A DNA stretch of 64,000 nucleotides from Microvirga aerilata (lineage in GTDB: Bacteria; Pseudomonadota; Alphaproteobacteria; Rhizobiales; Beijerinckiaceae), in the NCBI RefSeq assembly GCF_016743775.1, contig NZ_JAEQMY010000013.1, positions 84,553 through 148,552 of the forward strand, in the 5' to 3' direction. The notes beneath the pieces were generated by a model. It was not told the origin of the DNA, ran no database searches, and saw only the letters and a program-made list of their open reading frames with translations. This document shows positions 1-7,536 of the stretch, piece after piece. Made by a program: the position numbers and the translations under genes. Every line of letters starts with the position of its first letter. Position 1 is the first letter of the stretch.

Positions 1-713
1 GTTGCCACTCCAGCCTTGCCCCATTGCTCCACAATGGCGCGCGATTGGCGCAGGAACTCGCTGCTTTCTGCTCCGCCGACGACGGCAACGAGGCGGCCGT
101 TTTCAGGTGGCTTCCACGCAAGCGGACTTAAGCGCCGGGCCTCCTCGACCGTGAGCCCGAGAGCCTTGTTGATCGAGGTGGAGACAAGCGGGGGCAGGTC
201 GAACAGGCCTGAGATCGGCATGGCGGTCCGGATGGGTCTCGGCAGACTGTCCGGCTGCGCCATCAGGCAGGCAGCCAGATGTCCACCCGCCGAATGGCCT
301 GTGGCCACGAGCGGACGCCCGGACCGCTGCATGACAAAGTCGGCCGCACGCGCGACATCGGATACGATGTTCGCGAGCGTGACGGCCGGAGCCAAGTTGT
401 AGCTTGGAACCGCAACTGTGAGTCCCCGCTCGTTGGCGCCGCGCGCCAGATGGCTGAACGACGATTTGTCCAGGGCCTGCCAGTAGCCGCCGTGAACGAA
501 CATCACAATCGGCCCGCCGATGTCGCCGCCCTGCGGATAGAAGAAGTCGAGCCGATGGCGTTCGCCCGGTCCATAAGGCAGATCCAAATCGCAGCGCGCC
601 GTCTCGCGGTAGGCACCTGCATCCCGCTGGGAGCCGGAAATATGAACGGCATGATCCGGTACACGCGCTCGGTTGTTATACTCCGCCTCGAAGTTCGGTT
701 CTTCGGCTTCCAT
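1..713 (-). CDS. Alpha/beta hydrolase, arylformamidase-like (3' end outside window)
   Basis: The frame opens at an ATG at 713 and runs off the left edge, giving 237 visible residues. It begins with a short N-terminal block (EYNNRARVPDH, residues 11-21) seen in bacterial kynurenine-formamidase-like hydrolases, then the oxyanion motif HGGYW (74-78) and the nucleophile elbow GHSAGG with Ser141. HGGxW is the signature of eukaryotic-type kynurenine formamidases, which cleave N-formylkynurenine to kynurenine. The catalytic His should lie beyond the edge. The gene starts 14 bp after the livF stop on the same strand, so it is probably the last or a late gene of the liv operon. A role in feeding kynurenine-derived anthranilate to the adjacent pathway is inference; another ester or amide substrate is possible. 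Confidence 0.85.
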   Translation of the reverse strand, partial: MEAEEPNFEAEYNNRARVPDHAVHISGSQRDAGAYRETARCDLDLPYGPGERHRLDFFYPQGGDIGGPIVMFVHGGYWQALDKSSFSHLARGANERGLTVAVPSYNLAPAVTLANIVSDVARAADFVMQRSGRPLVATGHSAGGHLAACLMAQPDSLPRPIRTAMPISGLFDLPPLVSTSINKALGLTVEEARRLSPLAWKPPENGRLVAVVGGAESSEFLRQSRAIVEQWGKAGVA

Positions 714-727
714 CACTTCAGCCCCTG

Positions 728-1426
728 TTAAACGTGCAGATACCGCTCCTTCAGACTGGAATCGGTCATGAGTTCTGCGCTCGTGCCCGTCCAGACCGAA
801 CGGCCCTTTTCGATGATCACGTGTCGGTCGGCAAAACTCGCCAGGGCGCTGACGTTCTTGTCGATCACAAGGATCGATTGGCGCTCACCCTTCAGTCTTT
901 TCAAGCATGTCCAGATTTCTGCACGGATGAGGGGGGCCAGTCCCTCGGTTGCTTCGTCGAGGATGAGCAGCCTCGGGTTCGTCATGAGGGCGCGTCCGAT
1001 TGCCAGCATCTGTTGCTCGCCGCCTGAGAGCTGCGTACCGAGATTGCTTCTGCGCTCCTTCAGGCGCGGAAACAGATCGTAGACGGCGTCCAGCGTCCAC
1101 CGGCGTGAGCCCGTGCGGGCCGACGCTGTTGCGACGAGGTTTTCTTCTACCGTCAGGGTCGGGAAGATCTGCCGGCCTTCCGGTACGAGGCCGATGCCGG
1201 TCTGCGCGATGCGATACGGCGCAAGCCCCGTGACGGCGGCTCCATTGAAGCGCACTTCGCCGCCGCGCGGCCGCAGCAGGCCCATGATGGAGCGCACAGT
1301 GGTGGTTTTTCCCATGCCGTTGCGGCCGAGCAACGTCACCACCTCACCGGCAGAAACCTCAAGGGAAATGTCGAACAGAACCTGGGCAGCGCCGTAGGAG
1401 GCTTGGAGGTGGCGGACGGACAGCAT
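728..1426 (-). CDS. livF: Liv-type ABC transporter ATP-binding protein LivF
   Basis: A 232-residue nucleotide-binding subunit of a branched-chain amino acid-type (HAAT) importer. Walker A is GRNGMGKT (34-41), the ABC signature LSGGEQQ (133-139) and Walker B LLILDEAT (153-160). The final residues are the short LivF-type C-terminus without the extension found in LivG. The start codon overlaps the upstream livG stop (TGATG at 1424-1428), so the two are translationally coupled. Because the importer is divergent from an aryl-CoA operon, its substrate is more likely an aromatic acid such as anthranilate than leucine; that is inferred from context only. Confidence 0.93.
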   Translation of the reverse strand: MLSVRHLQASYGAAQVLFDISLEVSAGEVVTLLGRNGMGKTTTVRSIMGLLRPRGGEVRFNGAAVTGLAPYRIAQTGIGLVPEGRQIFPTLTVEENLVATASARTGSRRWTLDAVYDLFPRLKERRSNLGTQLSGGEQQMLAIGRALMTNPRLLILDEATEGLAPLIRAEIWTCLKRLKGERQSILVIDKNVSALASFADRHVIIEKGRSVWTGTSAELMTDSSLKERYLHV

Positions 1427-2181
1427 CAGACCAGCTCCTCCTCGCCCAGATAGGCGGCGCGGACCTCCGGATTGGTTCTGACCCGCTCCGGCGTATCGGT
1501 CGCGATCACGCGGCCATAGACGAGCACCGAAACACGGTCGGCAAGGGAAAAGACGGCGTCCATATCATGTTCGATGAGCACGATGGTGAGGCGGCTCTTC
1601 AAGCGCCTTAAGGTTTCCACCACCCGCTGGGACTCGTCGTGGCCGGTACCCGCCAAAGGCTCGTCGAGCAGAAGCAGTTTCGGCTCGGTCGCAAGGCCGA
1701 TGGCCAGCTCCAGCTGCCGCTTCTCGCCGTGAGACAAAAGGCCTGCCGGAACGTAAGCGCGGGGACTGAGGCCAACCAGATCCAGGCATTCCATGGCCGG
1801 CCCGTTCAGGGCCTTCTCCTGGGCGGCATTGCCGAGGAAGCGGAAGCTCGAGCCGGAGCGTGCCTGGACCGCGAGCGCGACATTCTCAAGGGCGGAGAAG
1901 CCGGGAAGGATGGACGTGATCTGGAATGATCGGGCAAGCCCGCGCCTGACCCGTCGCGGCATTGGCAGCCGCGTGATGTCCTCGCCCCCGAACAGGACTT
2001 GGCCCGAGTCCGGGGGCAGCGTCCCTGAGATCTGATGGATGAGGGTCGTCTTGCCTGCTCCGTTGGGGCCAATGATGGCATGCAGCTCGCCGGGCTCGAC
2101 GGACAGGCTCACATCGTCCGTGACAACGAGGGCGCCGTAGGCTTTCCGCACATGGCGGAGTTCGAGAAGGGGCTCAGCCAT
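1426..2181 (-). CDS. livG: Liv-type ABC transporter ATP-binding protein LivG
   Basis: A 251-residue ATPase. The frame is open further upstream, but I start it at the ATG at 2181 (MAEPLLEL), which overlaps the livM stop by 8 bp; the extension to 2235 lies inside livM. Walker A is GPNGAGKT (38-45), the signature is the LivG-type LSHGEKRQ (149-156), and Walker B LLLLDEP (168-174) follows. The C-terminus carries the TPERVRTNPEVRAAYLGEE tail typical of LivG. It pairs with LivF on the LivHM permease. Confidence 0.93.
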   Translation of the reverse strand: MAEPLLELRHVRKAYGALVVTDDVSLSVEPGELHAIIGPNGAGKTTLIHQISGTLPPDSGQVLFGGEDITRLPMPRRVRRGLARSFQITSILPGFSALENVALAVQARSGSSFRFLGNAAQEKALNGPAMECLDLVGLSPRAYVPAGLLSHGEKRQLELAIGLATEPKLLLLDEPLAGTGHDESQRVVETLRRLKSRLTIVLIEHDMDAVFSLADRVSVLVYGRVIATDTPERVRTNPEVRAAYLGEEELV

Positions 2182-3205
2182 GATGAGGCCTCCGCAGCAG
2201 GCCCATGATCCCGCCTCTGACGAAGAGCACCACAAGGATCAGAAGGGGGCCGAACACCATCTTCCAGTTCTCTGCAAGGTGGGATCGAGTCTCCTCGCTC
2301 AGGAAGAAGCCTGCCGCGTGCAGGATTTCCGGCAGGAATTCCTCCAGAAGCAGGAAGGCGGCCGCTCCGATAATCGCGCCGTGGAGGGAGCCCAAACCGC
2401 CGAGCACGACCATGAAGATCAGCTCGCCCGAGCGCTGCCATGTCATGAAGGCGGGGCTCACGAACTCCGCCTGATTTGCGAGCAGGCACCCCGCAAGGCC
2501 AGCCATCATGCCGCTGATCACATAGGCGACAAGCTGAAAGCGGAAGGGCTGAAAGCCCACGGCTTCCATGCGGGTGGTGTTCTCCCGCGTGCCGCGCAGA
2601 ACGCGCCCGAAGCGGGAGGCCACGAGGGCTCGCGAGAATGCGTAGGTGCCGAGGAGGCAGAACAGGCAGACCCAATAGAAGGCGAAATCGTTCTCGAGGA
2701 TCCCTGACCCGGCAACGAGGCTGCGGGACGATAGGGTCATGCCGTCGTCGCCGCCATAGGGCGCAAGCGAGGTGGCGAGGAAGTACAGCATCTGCCCGAA
2801 AGCAAGCGTGATCATGATAAAATAAACGCCCTTCGTCCGCAGGGATATCGCACCTGTGGCGAGCGCGAAAACCGCCGACCCGGCAAGGGCCACGGGGATC
2901 TGGATGAGCGCATCCTCGATGCCGTGGCTCGCCAGAATGCCGACCGCGTAACCCCCAAGGCCCAGAAAGGCCGCGTGGCCGAAGCTGACGAGGGCGCCGT
3001 AGCCGAGGATCAGATCAAGCGCCATGGCGGCGATGCCGAAGATCATCACCCGCGTGAGGAGGGACAGAACATAGCCCTCCGCGCCGGAGGACGTAGCCAG
3101 GAGAGGTGCTGCCGCAAAGGCTGCGAAGAGGACGATGGGGATCAGCTCAAGGCGCGTGGTGAGCGAGGGCGCGGGAGCGGACGGCGTTTCGGCGAGTTCG
3201 GTCAT
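2174..3205 (-). CDS. livM: Liv-type ABC transporter permease LivM
   Basis: A 343-residue integral membrane permease with about ten hydrophobic segments and the LivM hallmark GYGALVSFGHAAFLGLGGY (residues about 69-87), followed later by an EA-loop-like stretch (LRGTRENTTRMEAVGF) that would contact the ATPases. It starts 9 bp after the livH stop. It forms the inner-membrane channel with LivH. The N-terminal Pro/Ala-rich stretch is cytoplasmic and unremarkable. Confidence 0.93.
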   Translation of the reverse strand: MTELAETPSAPAPSLTTRLELIPIVLFAAFAAAPLLATSSGAEGYVLSLLTRVMIFGIAAMALDLILGYGALVSFGHAAFLGLGGYAVGILASHGIEDALIQIPVALAGSAVFALATGAISLRTKGVYFIMITLAFGQMLYFLATSLAPYGGDDGMTLSSRSLVAGSGILENDFAFYWVCLFCLLGTYAFSRALVASRFGRVLRGTRENTTRMEAVGFQPFRFQLVAYVISGMMAGLAGCLLANQAEFVSPAFMTWQRSGELIFMVVLGGLGSLHGAIIGAAAFLLLEEFLPEILHAAGFFLSEETRSHLAENWKMVFGPLLILVVLFVRGGIMGLLRRPHHG

Positions 3206-3214
3206 GGCCGCGCC

Positions 3215-4141
3215 CTAACGTTTCACGGGAAACAAGCCGGAAGGCCGGAAGAACAGAACCGCAGCCATGAAGATATAGATCAGCATGGGGGCAATGGCCC
3301 GGCCGGTCTGGCTTGCGGCCGCGGGGTCGAGAATGAGACGCAGCAGGTTGGGCGCAAAGGAGCGGCCGACCGTATCCACCAGTCCGATCAGGAGCGCCGC
3401 CAGGAAGGCGCCGCGAATGGAGCCGATGCCGCCGATGACGATGACCACGAAGGCGAGAATGAGGATGTTGTCACCCATACCGGGCTCGACCGACAGGATC
3501 GGCGCCACCATCGCGCCGGCAAAGCCCGCGAGCATGGCGCCGAAGCCGAACACCACCATGAACAGCCGCTGGATGTTGACGCCGAGCGCCGACACCATCG
3601 CGGCATTGCTGGCACCGGCCCGCACCAGCATGCCGACGCGGGTGTGGCTGACGAGAACATAGAGCAGGCCAGCGACCGCCAAGCCGGCCGCGATGATAGC
3701 CAGCCTGTAGACCGGGTAGAGCAGGCCGGTTGCGATCTCGACGGAGCCCGAGAAAATCTCGGGCACGGGCACGCTCAAGGGAGCGGCGCCCCACACGAAC
3801 CTGACGCCCTGGTTCAGGAACAGGATGATGCCGAAGGTGGCGAGCACCTGGTCGAGGTGATCCCGGTCGTAGAGGTGCCGAAAGATCAGAAGCTCCAGAA
3901 GGAGGCCGAAAGCCAGCGCCGTGGGAAGGGCAAGGAGAAGGGCCCAGCCGAAACTTCCGGTCCAGGCGCTGAAAGCCGCCACCAGATAGGCGCCGACCAT
4001 GTACTGAACGCCGTGAGCCAGGTTGATGAAATCCATCACCCCGAACACCAGGGTCAGGCCTGCTGCGATCAAGAAGAGGATGAGCCCGAATTGAAGGCCG
4101 TTCAGGGCCTGGACGAAGAGCAGGGTCGCATTCATGGGCAC
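3215..4141 (-). CDS. livH: Liv-type ABC transporter permease LivH
   Basis: A 308-residue membrane permease with the LivH motif GVMDFINLAHGVQYMVGAY (residues about 49-67) and about eight membrane segments. The start could also be the Met two codons downstream (MNATLLF). It is the first permease gene after the binding-protein gene and is separated from it by 135 bp containing a long stem-loop, while livH-livM-livG-livF are tightly packed or overlapping. This is the usual arrangement for making more binding protein than permease. Confidence 0.93.
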   Translation of the reverse strand: MPMNATLLFVQALNGLQFGLILFLIAAGLTLVFGVMDFINLAHGVQYMVGAYLVAAFSAWTGSFGWALLLALPTALAFGLLLELLIFRHLYDRDHLDQVLATFGIILFLNQGVRFVWGAAPLSVPVPEIFSGSVEIATGLLYPVYRLAIIAAGLAVAGLLYVLVSHTRVGMLVRAGASNAAMVSALGVNIQRLFMVVFGFGAMLAGFAGAMVAPILSVEPGMGDNILILAFVVIVIGGIGSIRGAFLAALLIGLVDTVGRSFAPNLLRLILDPAAASQTGRAIAPMLIYIFMAAVLFFRPSGLFPVKR

Positions 4142-4223
4142 GTCACTGGCAGCACGCCTGCATTGATCGAGCCTCCGCTCGGCGCCCTCCGGACGAGAGC
4201 GTAGTCGTCAATCGGTTGGATGA

Positions 4224-4264
4224 GGCTCAGTCTGTCACCGGCCGAGCGTGAGACAGACCGAGCC
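4224..4264 (-). promoter_or_regulatory. Intercistronic stem-loop between binding-protein gene and livH
   Basis: Arms 4224-4236 and 4252-4264 are 13 bp long and complementary except for one position, which becomes a G-U pair in one of the two transcripts; the loop is 15 nt. No T-run follows in the direction of transcription, so it does not look like a simple intrinsic terminator. Inferred role: block 3' exonucleases or partly attenuate, leaving more mRNA for the binding protein than for the permeases. Confidence 0.55.
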
Positions 4265-4276
4265 ACGCGAACAGGC

Positions 4277-5455
4277 TTAGTTCGTTGCCGTGCATTCCTT
4301 GGCATAGGCATCCGTGTAGTCGTCGAACACCTTTTCGGCGATCTCCGTCTGGAGCTTGCCGTCGGAACGCTTGGCGGCCTTTACCAGGTAGAAGTCCTGG
4401 ACCGGGAAGCCGTTTGCACCGAACTTGAAGTCGCCGCGCAGGGACTTGAACTCGGCCTTCTTGATTGCAGCCCGCACAGCTTCCTTGTCATCGGTCTTTC
4501 CGCCGGTTGCCTTGAGGGCGGCGTCGATCAGCAGGGCCGCATCATAGGCATGCATGGCGTAGGATGCCGGAACCGCATTGTAGGCGGCCTCGTAGGCTGC
4601 AACGAACTTCTTGTTCTCCGGGGTATCCATGTTGGGCGCCCAGTTCGATCCGCTGAGCATGCCGATGGCCGCGTCCTGCTGCGCGGGCAGGTTCGTCTCG
4701 TCTACCGTAAAGGCGGAGAGGAATGGGATGCGATCGGCAAGGCCTGCCGCGCGATATTGCTTGACCAGGTTCACGCCCATGCCGCCCGGCATGAAGGTGA
4801 ACATCGCATCCGGCTGCATGGAGGCGATCTTGGCGAGCTCGGACTGGAAGTCGAGCGTGTTCAAGGGAGTGTAGGACTCCTCCACGATCTCGCCCTTGTA
4901 GTGGCGCTTGAAGCCGGCGAGCGCATCCTTGCCGGCCTGATAGTTCGGCGCGAGCAGATAGACTTTCTTGTAGCCGCGATCCTGCGCCACCTTGCCGAGA
5001 ACCTCATGGTTCTGGTCGTTCTGGTAGGAGGTTGCGAAGAAATAGGGATTGCAGCTCTTGCCGGCGAGGTTGGAGGGGCCGGCGTTCACGCTGATGTAGA
5101 AGGTCTTCGCATCGACGATCGGCTTGTGGGTGGCGACCGCCACGTTCGAGAAGATCGGCCCGACGACGAAGTCGACCTTGTCGCGCTCCAGGAGGCCCTT
5201 GACCTTGGTCACAGCCACATCCGGTTTCAGTTCGTCATCGACGACGATCACCTCGACGTCGCGTCCACCGAGCTTGCCGCCGAGATCCTTGACGGCGAGC
5301 TGAAAGCCGTCCCGGGCATGCTGGCCGAGCACGGCCGAGGGGCCGGAAAGGGTCAGGAGCAGGCCGACCTTCAGCTTCTCCTGCGCCAGGGCTGGCGCCG
5401 CAGCCAGGCCAAAGGCCGCCGCAAGGCCGAGGGTTTTGATCGTTGCATTCATCAT
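4277..5455 (-). CDS. Liv-type ABC transporter substrate-binding protein
   Basis: A 392-residue periplasmic binding protein (peripla_BP_6, type I fold). The Met-Met start (5455/5452) follows a GGGAG Shine-Dalgarno sequence. A signal peptide ends at ALAQ (about residue 24), and the mature protein starts EKLKVGLLLTLSGPSAVLG. The mid-region GPIFSNVAVATHKPIV and the FMPGGMGVNLVKQY block match aromatic-acid and branched-chain binding proteins. The frame can be extended to 5611, but that part has no signal peptide and crosses the divergent promoter. It is the first gene of the operon running leftward to livF and the alpha/beta hydrolase. The ligand is not readable from sequence; neighbours suggest an aromatic carboxylate. 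Confidence 0.93.
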   Translation of the reverse strand: MMNATIKTLGLAAAFGLAAAPALAQEKLKVGLLLTLSGPSAVLGQHARDGFQLAVKDLGGKLGGRDVEVIVVDDELKPDVAVTKVKGLLERDKVDFVVGPIFSNVAVATHKPIVDAKTFYISVNAGPSNLAGKSCNPYFFATSYQNDQNHEVLGKVAQDRGYKKVYLLAPNYQAGKDALAGFKRHYKGEIVEESYTPLNTLDFQSELAKIASMQPDAMFTFMPGGMGVNLVKQYRAAGLADRIPFLSAFTVDETNLPAQQDAAIGMLSGSNWAPNMDTPENKKFVAAYEAAYNAVPASYAMHAYDAALLIDAALKATGGKTDDKEAVRAAIKKAEFKSLRGDFKFGANGFPVQDFYLVKAAKRSDGKLQTEIAEKVFDDYTDAYAKECTATN

Positions 5456-5633
5456 GGTCTCCCGAGTGGCTGTTCCCTGCGCACTTTGCCGTGCTGCGTG
5501 ATTGTTCCTGGCGGGACTTGAGGCGCCTCGCCGGGAAAGGCGGCATACTCTGCCGCAAAAAAATTCTGCCGAATACTCCCTTTGTTGGAGCTTGCCCGGC
5601 GGCGTCCCCAATCTTTGGGATTGCCAAGGATTG

Positions 5634-5650
5634 TTTTAAGATTAAAATAT
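5634..5650. promoter_or_regulatory. Palindromic operator 1, candidate MarR site
   Basis: TTTTAA-GA-TTAAAA (5634-5647) followed by TAT lies in the divergent region between the liv binding-protein gene and the aryl-CoA ligase. It is nearly identical to a second palindrome at 7475-7490 (shared core TTTAAGnTTAAAATAT). A MarR-family gene lies in the same operon, and MarR dimers bind short AT-rich palindromes of this kind. The assignment is inference. Confidence 0.6.
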
Positions 5651-5782
5651 TTTCCAGGTTCTTCAAGCGGAATGTTTCGCAGGGGAAAACAGGCGGAACG
5701 ACAGGCGCGTGACCGGCGAAATCCAGGCCGGGATGCACGACGCGGAGTTCTTTTGCTGAACCAAAGAACAGAGGAGCGGACG

Positions 5783-7444
5783 ATGGCGGACACGGCTCAT
5801 GTGGATAGCTTCGCAAGGGATAACCTGCCGCCCCAGGATCAATGGCCGGCTTTCCTGTTCACGCGCCCGGAGCTGCAGTATCCCGAACGCCTCAACTGCG
5901 CCGTGGCGTTTCTCGACCGGTGGGTTGATGAGGGAAGGGGCGATGAGCCCTGCCTGATCAGCCCGGCCGAGACGCTCACCTACCGCGAGCTCCAGGATCG
6001 CGTGAATCGAATCTGCAATGTGCTGGTTCACAAGCTTGGTTTCGTGCCCGGCAATCGCGTTCTTCTGCGCTCCGCCAACAATCCCATGATGGTGGCCGCT
6101 TACCTGGCGGTGCTGAAGGCCGGCGGCGTGGTCGTCGCCACCATGCCTCTGCTGCGTGCCAGGGAAATCGCGTATCCCCTGACGAAGGCAAAGATCACGA
6201 TTGCGCTTTGCGATCACCGTCTGGCCGAGGAACTGGAGCGCGCGAAGGCAATAGCGCCGGATCTGCGGCATGTGGTGTACTGGGGATCGGGCAAGCCCAA
6301 CAGTCTGGAGGCACTGATCGCCGAAGCCTCGCCGGAATTCGCAGCCGTCGACACGGCGGCAGACGATGTCTGCCTCATCGGCTTTACCTCGGGCACGACA
6401 GGCGAGCCGAAAGGCACCATGCATTTTCACCGTGACATGCTGGCGATCTGCGATGCCTATGCGGGGAATGTGCTGCGGCCCGAGGCGAGCGATCGCTTCA
6501 TCGGCTCGCCGCCCCTGGCCTTCACCTTCGGCCTCGGCGGGATCGTGCTGTTTCCCATGAGGGTCGGCGCCTCAACCGTTCTGCTGGAGAAGGCCGGCCC
6601 CGACGATCTTCTGCCGGCGATCATGCAGTACAAGGCCACGGTCTGCTTCACGGCGCCGACGGCCTACAGGGCGATGCTGGCGAAGCTCGACGGTTACGAC
6701 ATCTCGAGCTTGCGCAAATGCGTCTCGGCCGGCGAGCCCCTGCCGAAGGGCACATTCGAGGCTTGGAAGGCCGCCACGAACATCAAGCTCATGGATGGCA
6801 TCGGCGCAACCGAGATGCTGCACATCTTCATCGCCGCACGGGAGGACGAGATCCGGCCCGGTGCCACGGGCAAGCCCGTTCCGGGTTATGAGGCGCGGGT
6901 GGTGGACGATGAGGGGCGGACCCTGCCTCCCGGCAGCATCGGCCGCTTGGCGGTCCGCGGGCCGACCGGGTGCCGCTACCTGGCCGATGAGCGGCAGCGC
7001 AAATATGTGGAAGATGGCTGGAATATCACCGGTGATACCTACCTCATGGATGAGGAAGGATATTTCTGGTACCAGGCCCGCTCCGACGACATGATCATCT
7101 CCTCGGGCTACAACATCGCCGGCCCCGAGGTGGAGGCGGCGCTCCTGACCCACCCGGCCGTCGCGGAATGCGGGGTGGTCGGGGCTCCCGACGACGAACG
7201 GGGCGCGGTCGTCAAGGCCTATGTGGTCCTGCGCCCGGGCCATGAGCCGGGCACGGAGCTGACGAAGGCTCTTCAGGACCATGTGAAGGCGGAGATCGCT
7301 CCCTATAAATATCCGCGCATCATCGAATATGCCGATGCCCTGCCGCGCACCCAGACCGGCAAGCTCCAGCGGTTTGCGCTGCGCCGCATCGCCCAGGAGG
7401 AGCGGAGCCAAGCGGGCGCGGCCGGGGTCCGGGAGGCGGTTTGA
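5783..7444 (+). CDS. abmG: 2-aminobenzoate/benzoate-type aryl-CoA ligase
   Basis: A 553-residue acyl-adenylate-forming enzyme. The start is the ATG at 5783 behind GAGGAG; the open frame extends upstream to 5582 but crosses the promoter. It has the phosphate-binding motif TSGTTGEPKG (202-211), an aromatic-acid-type pocket stretch (DGIGATEML), and the C-terminal lysine motif TQTGKLQRFALR near residue 530. The family activates benzoate, 2-aminobenzoate or salicylate with ATP and CoA. As first gene of the operon it would make the CoA thioester attacked by the downstream monooxygenase/reductase. The symbol follows the Azoarcus evansii anthranilate genes; substrate choice rests on context. Confidence 0.88.
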   Translation: MADTAHVDSFARDNLPPQDQWPAFLFTRPELQYPERLNCAVAFLDRWVDEGRGDEPCLISPAETLTYRELQDRVNRICNVLVHKLGFVPGNRVLLRSANNPMMVAAYLAVLKAGGVVVATMPLLRAREIAYPLTKAKITIALCDHRLAEELERAKAIAPDLRHVVYWGSGKPNSLEALIAEASPEFAAVDTAADDVCLIGFTSGTTGEPKGTMHFHRDMLAICDAYAGNVLRPEASDRFIGSPPLAFTFGLGGIVLFPMRVGASTVLLEKAGPDDLLPAIMQYKATVCFTAPTAYRAMLAKLDGYDISSLRKCVSAGEPLPKGTFEAWKAATNIKLMDGIGATEMLHIFIAAREDEIRPGATGKPVPGYEARVVDDEGRTLPPGSIGRLAVRGPTGCRYLADERQRKYVEDGWNITGDTYLMDEEGYFWYQARSDDMIISSGYNIAGPEVEAALLTHPAVAECGVVGAPDDERGAVVKAYVVLRPGHEPGTELTKALQDHVKAEIAPYKYPRIIEYADALPRTQTGKLQRFALRRIAQEERSQAGAAGVREAV

Positions 7445-7474
7445 CCGCGGTCGTACGGCTTGAACAAAAATTAC

Positions 7475-7490
7475 TTTAAGCTTAAAATAT
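7475..7490. promoter_or_regulatory. Palindromic operator 2, candidate MarR site
   Basis: A perfect 12-bp palindrome TTTAAGCTTAAA (7475-7486) followed by ATAT lies in the 92-bp gap between the ligase and the monooxygenase/reductase. It repeats the core of the site at 5634-5650. Its presence implies a second promoter for the rest of the operon under the same regulator. Confidence 0.6.
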
Positions 7491-7536
7491 ATTCATCCAG
7501 CCTCTCAGGGAGGCAGGCCTCTCAGGTAAGGTAGTC

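Noticed and set aside
16..731. Two + strand frames at the left edge
   Set aside because: Both are antisense to the alpha/beta hydrolase, whose HGGYW and GHSAGG motifs fix the coding strand.
2924..4204. A 426-codon + strand frame over the livH/livM genes
   Set aside because: Composition is highly charged Glu/Asp/His/Arg, typical of the antisense of membrane-protein genes; LivH and LivM on the other strand are unmistakable.
5452..5816. Several short frames across the divergent liv/ligase promoter
   Set aside because: They cover AT-rich promoter sequence with the MarR-type palindrome, and none has a supported start.
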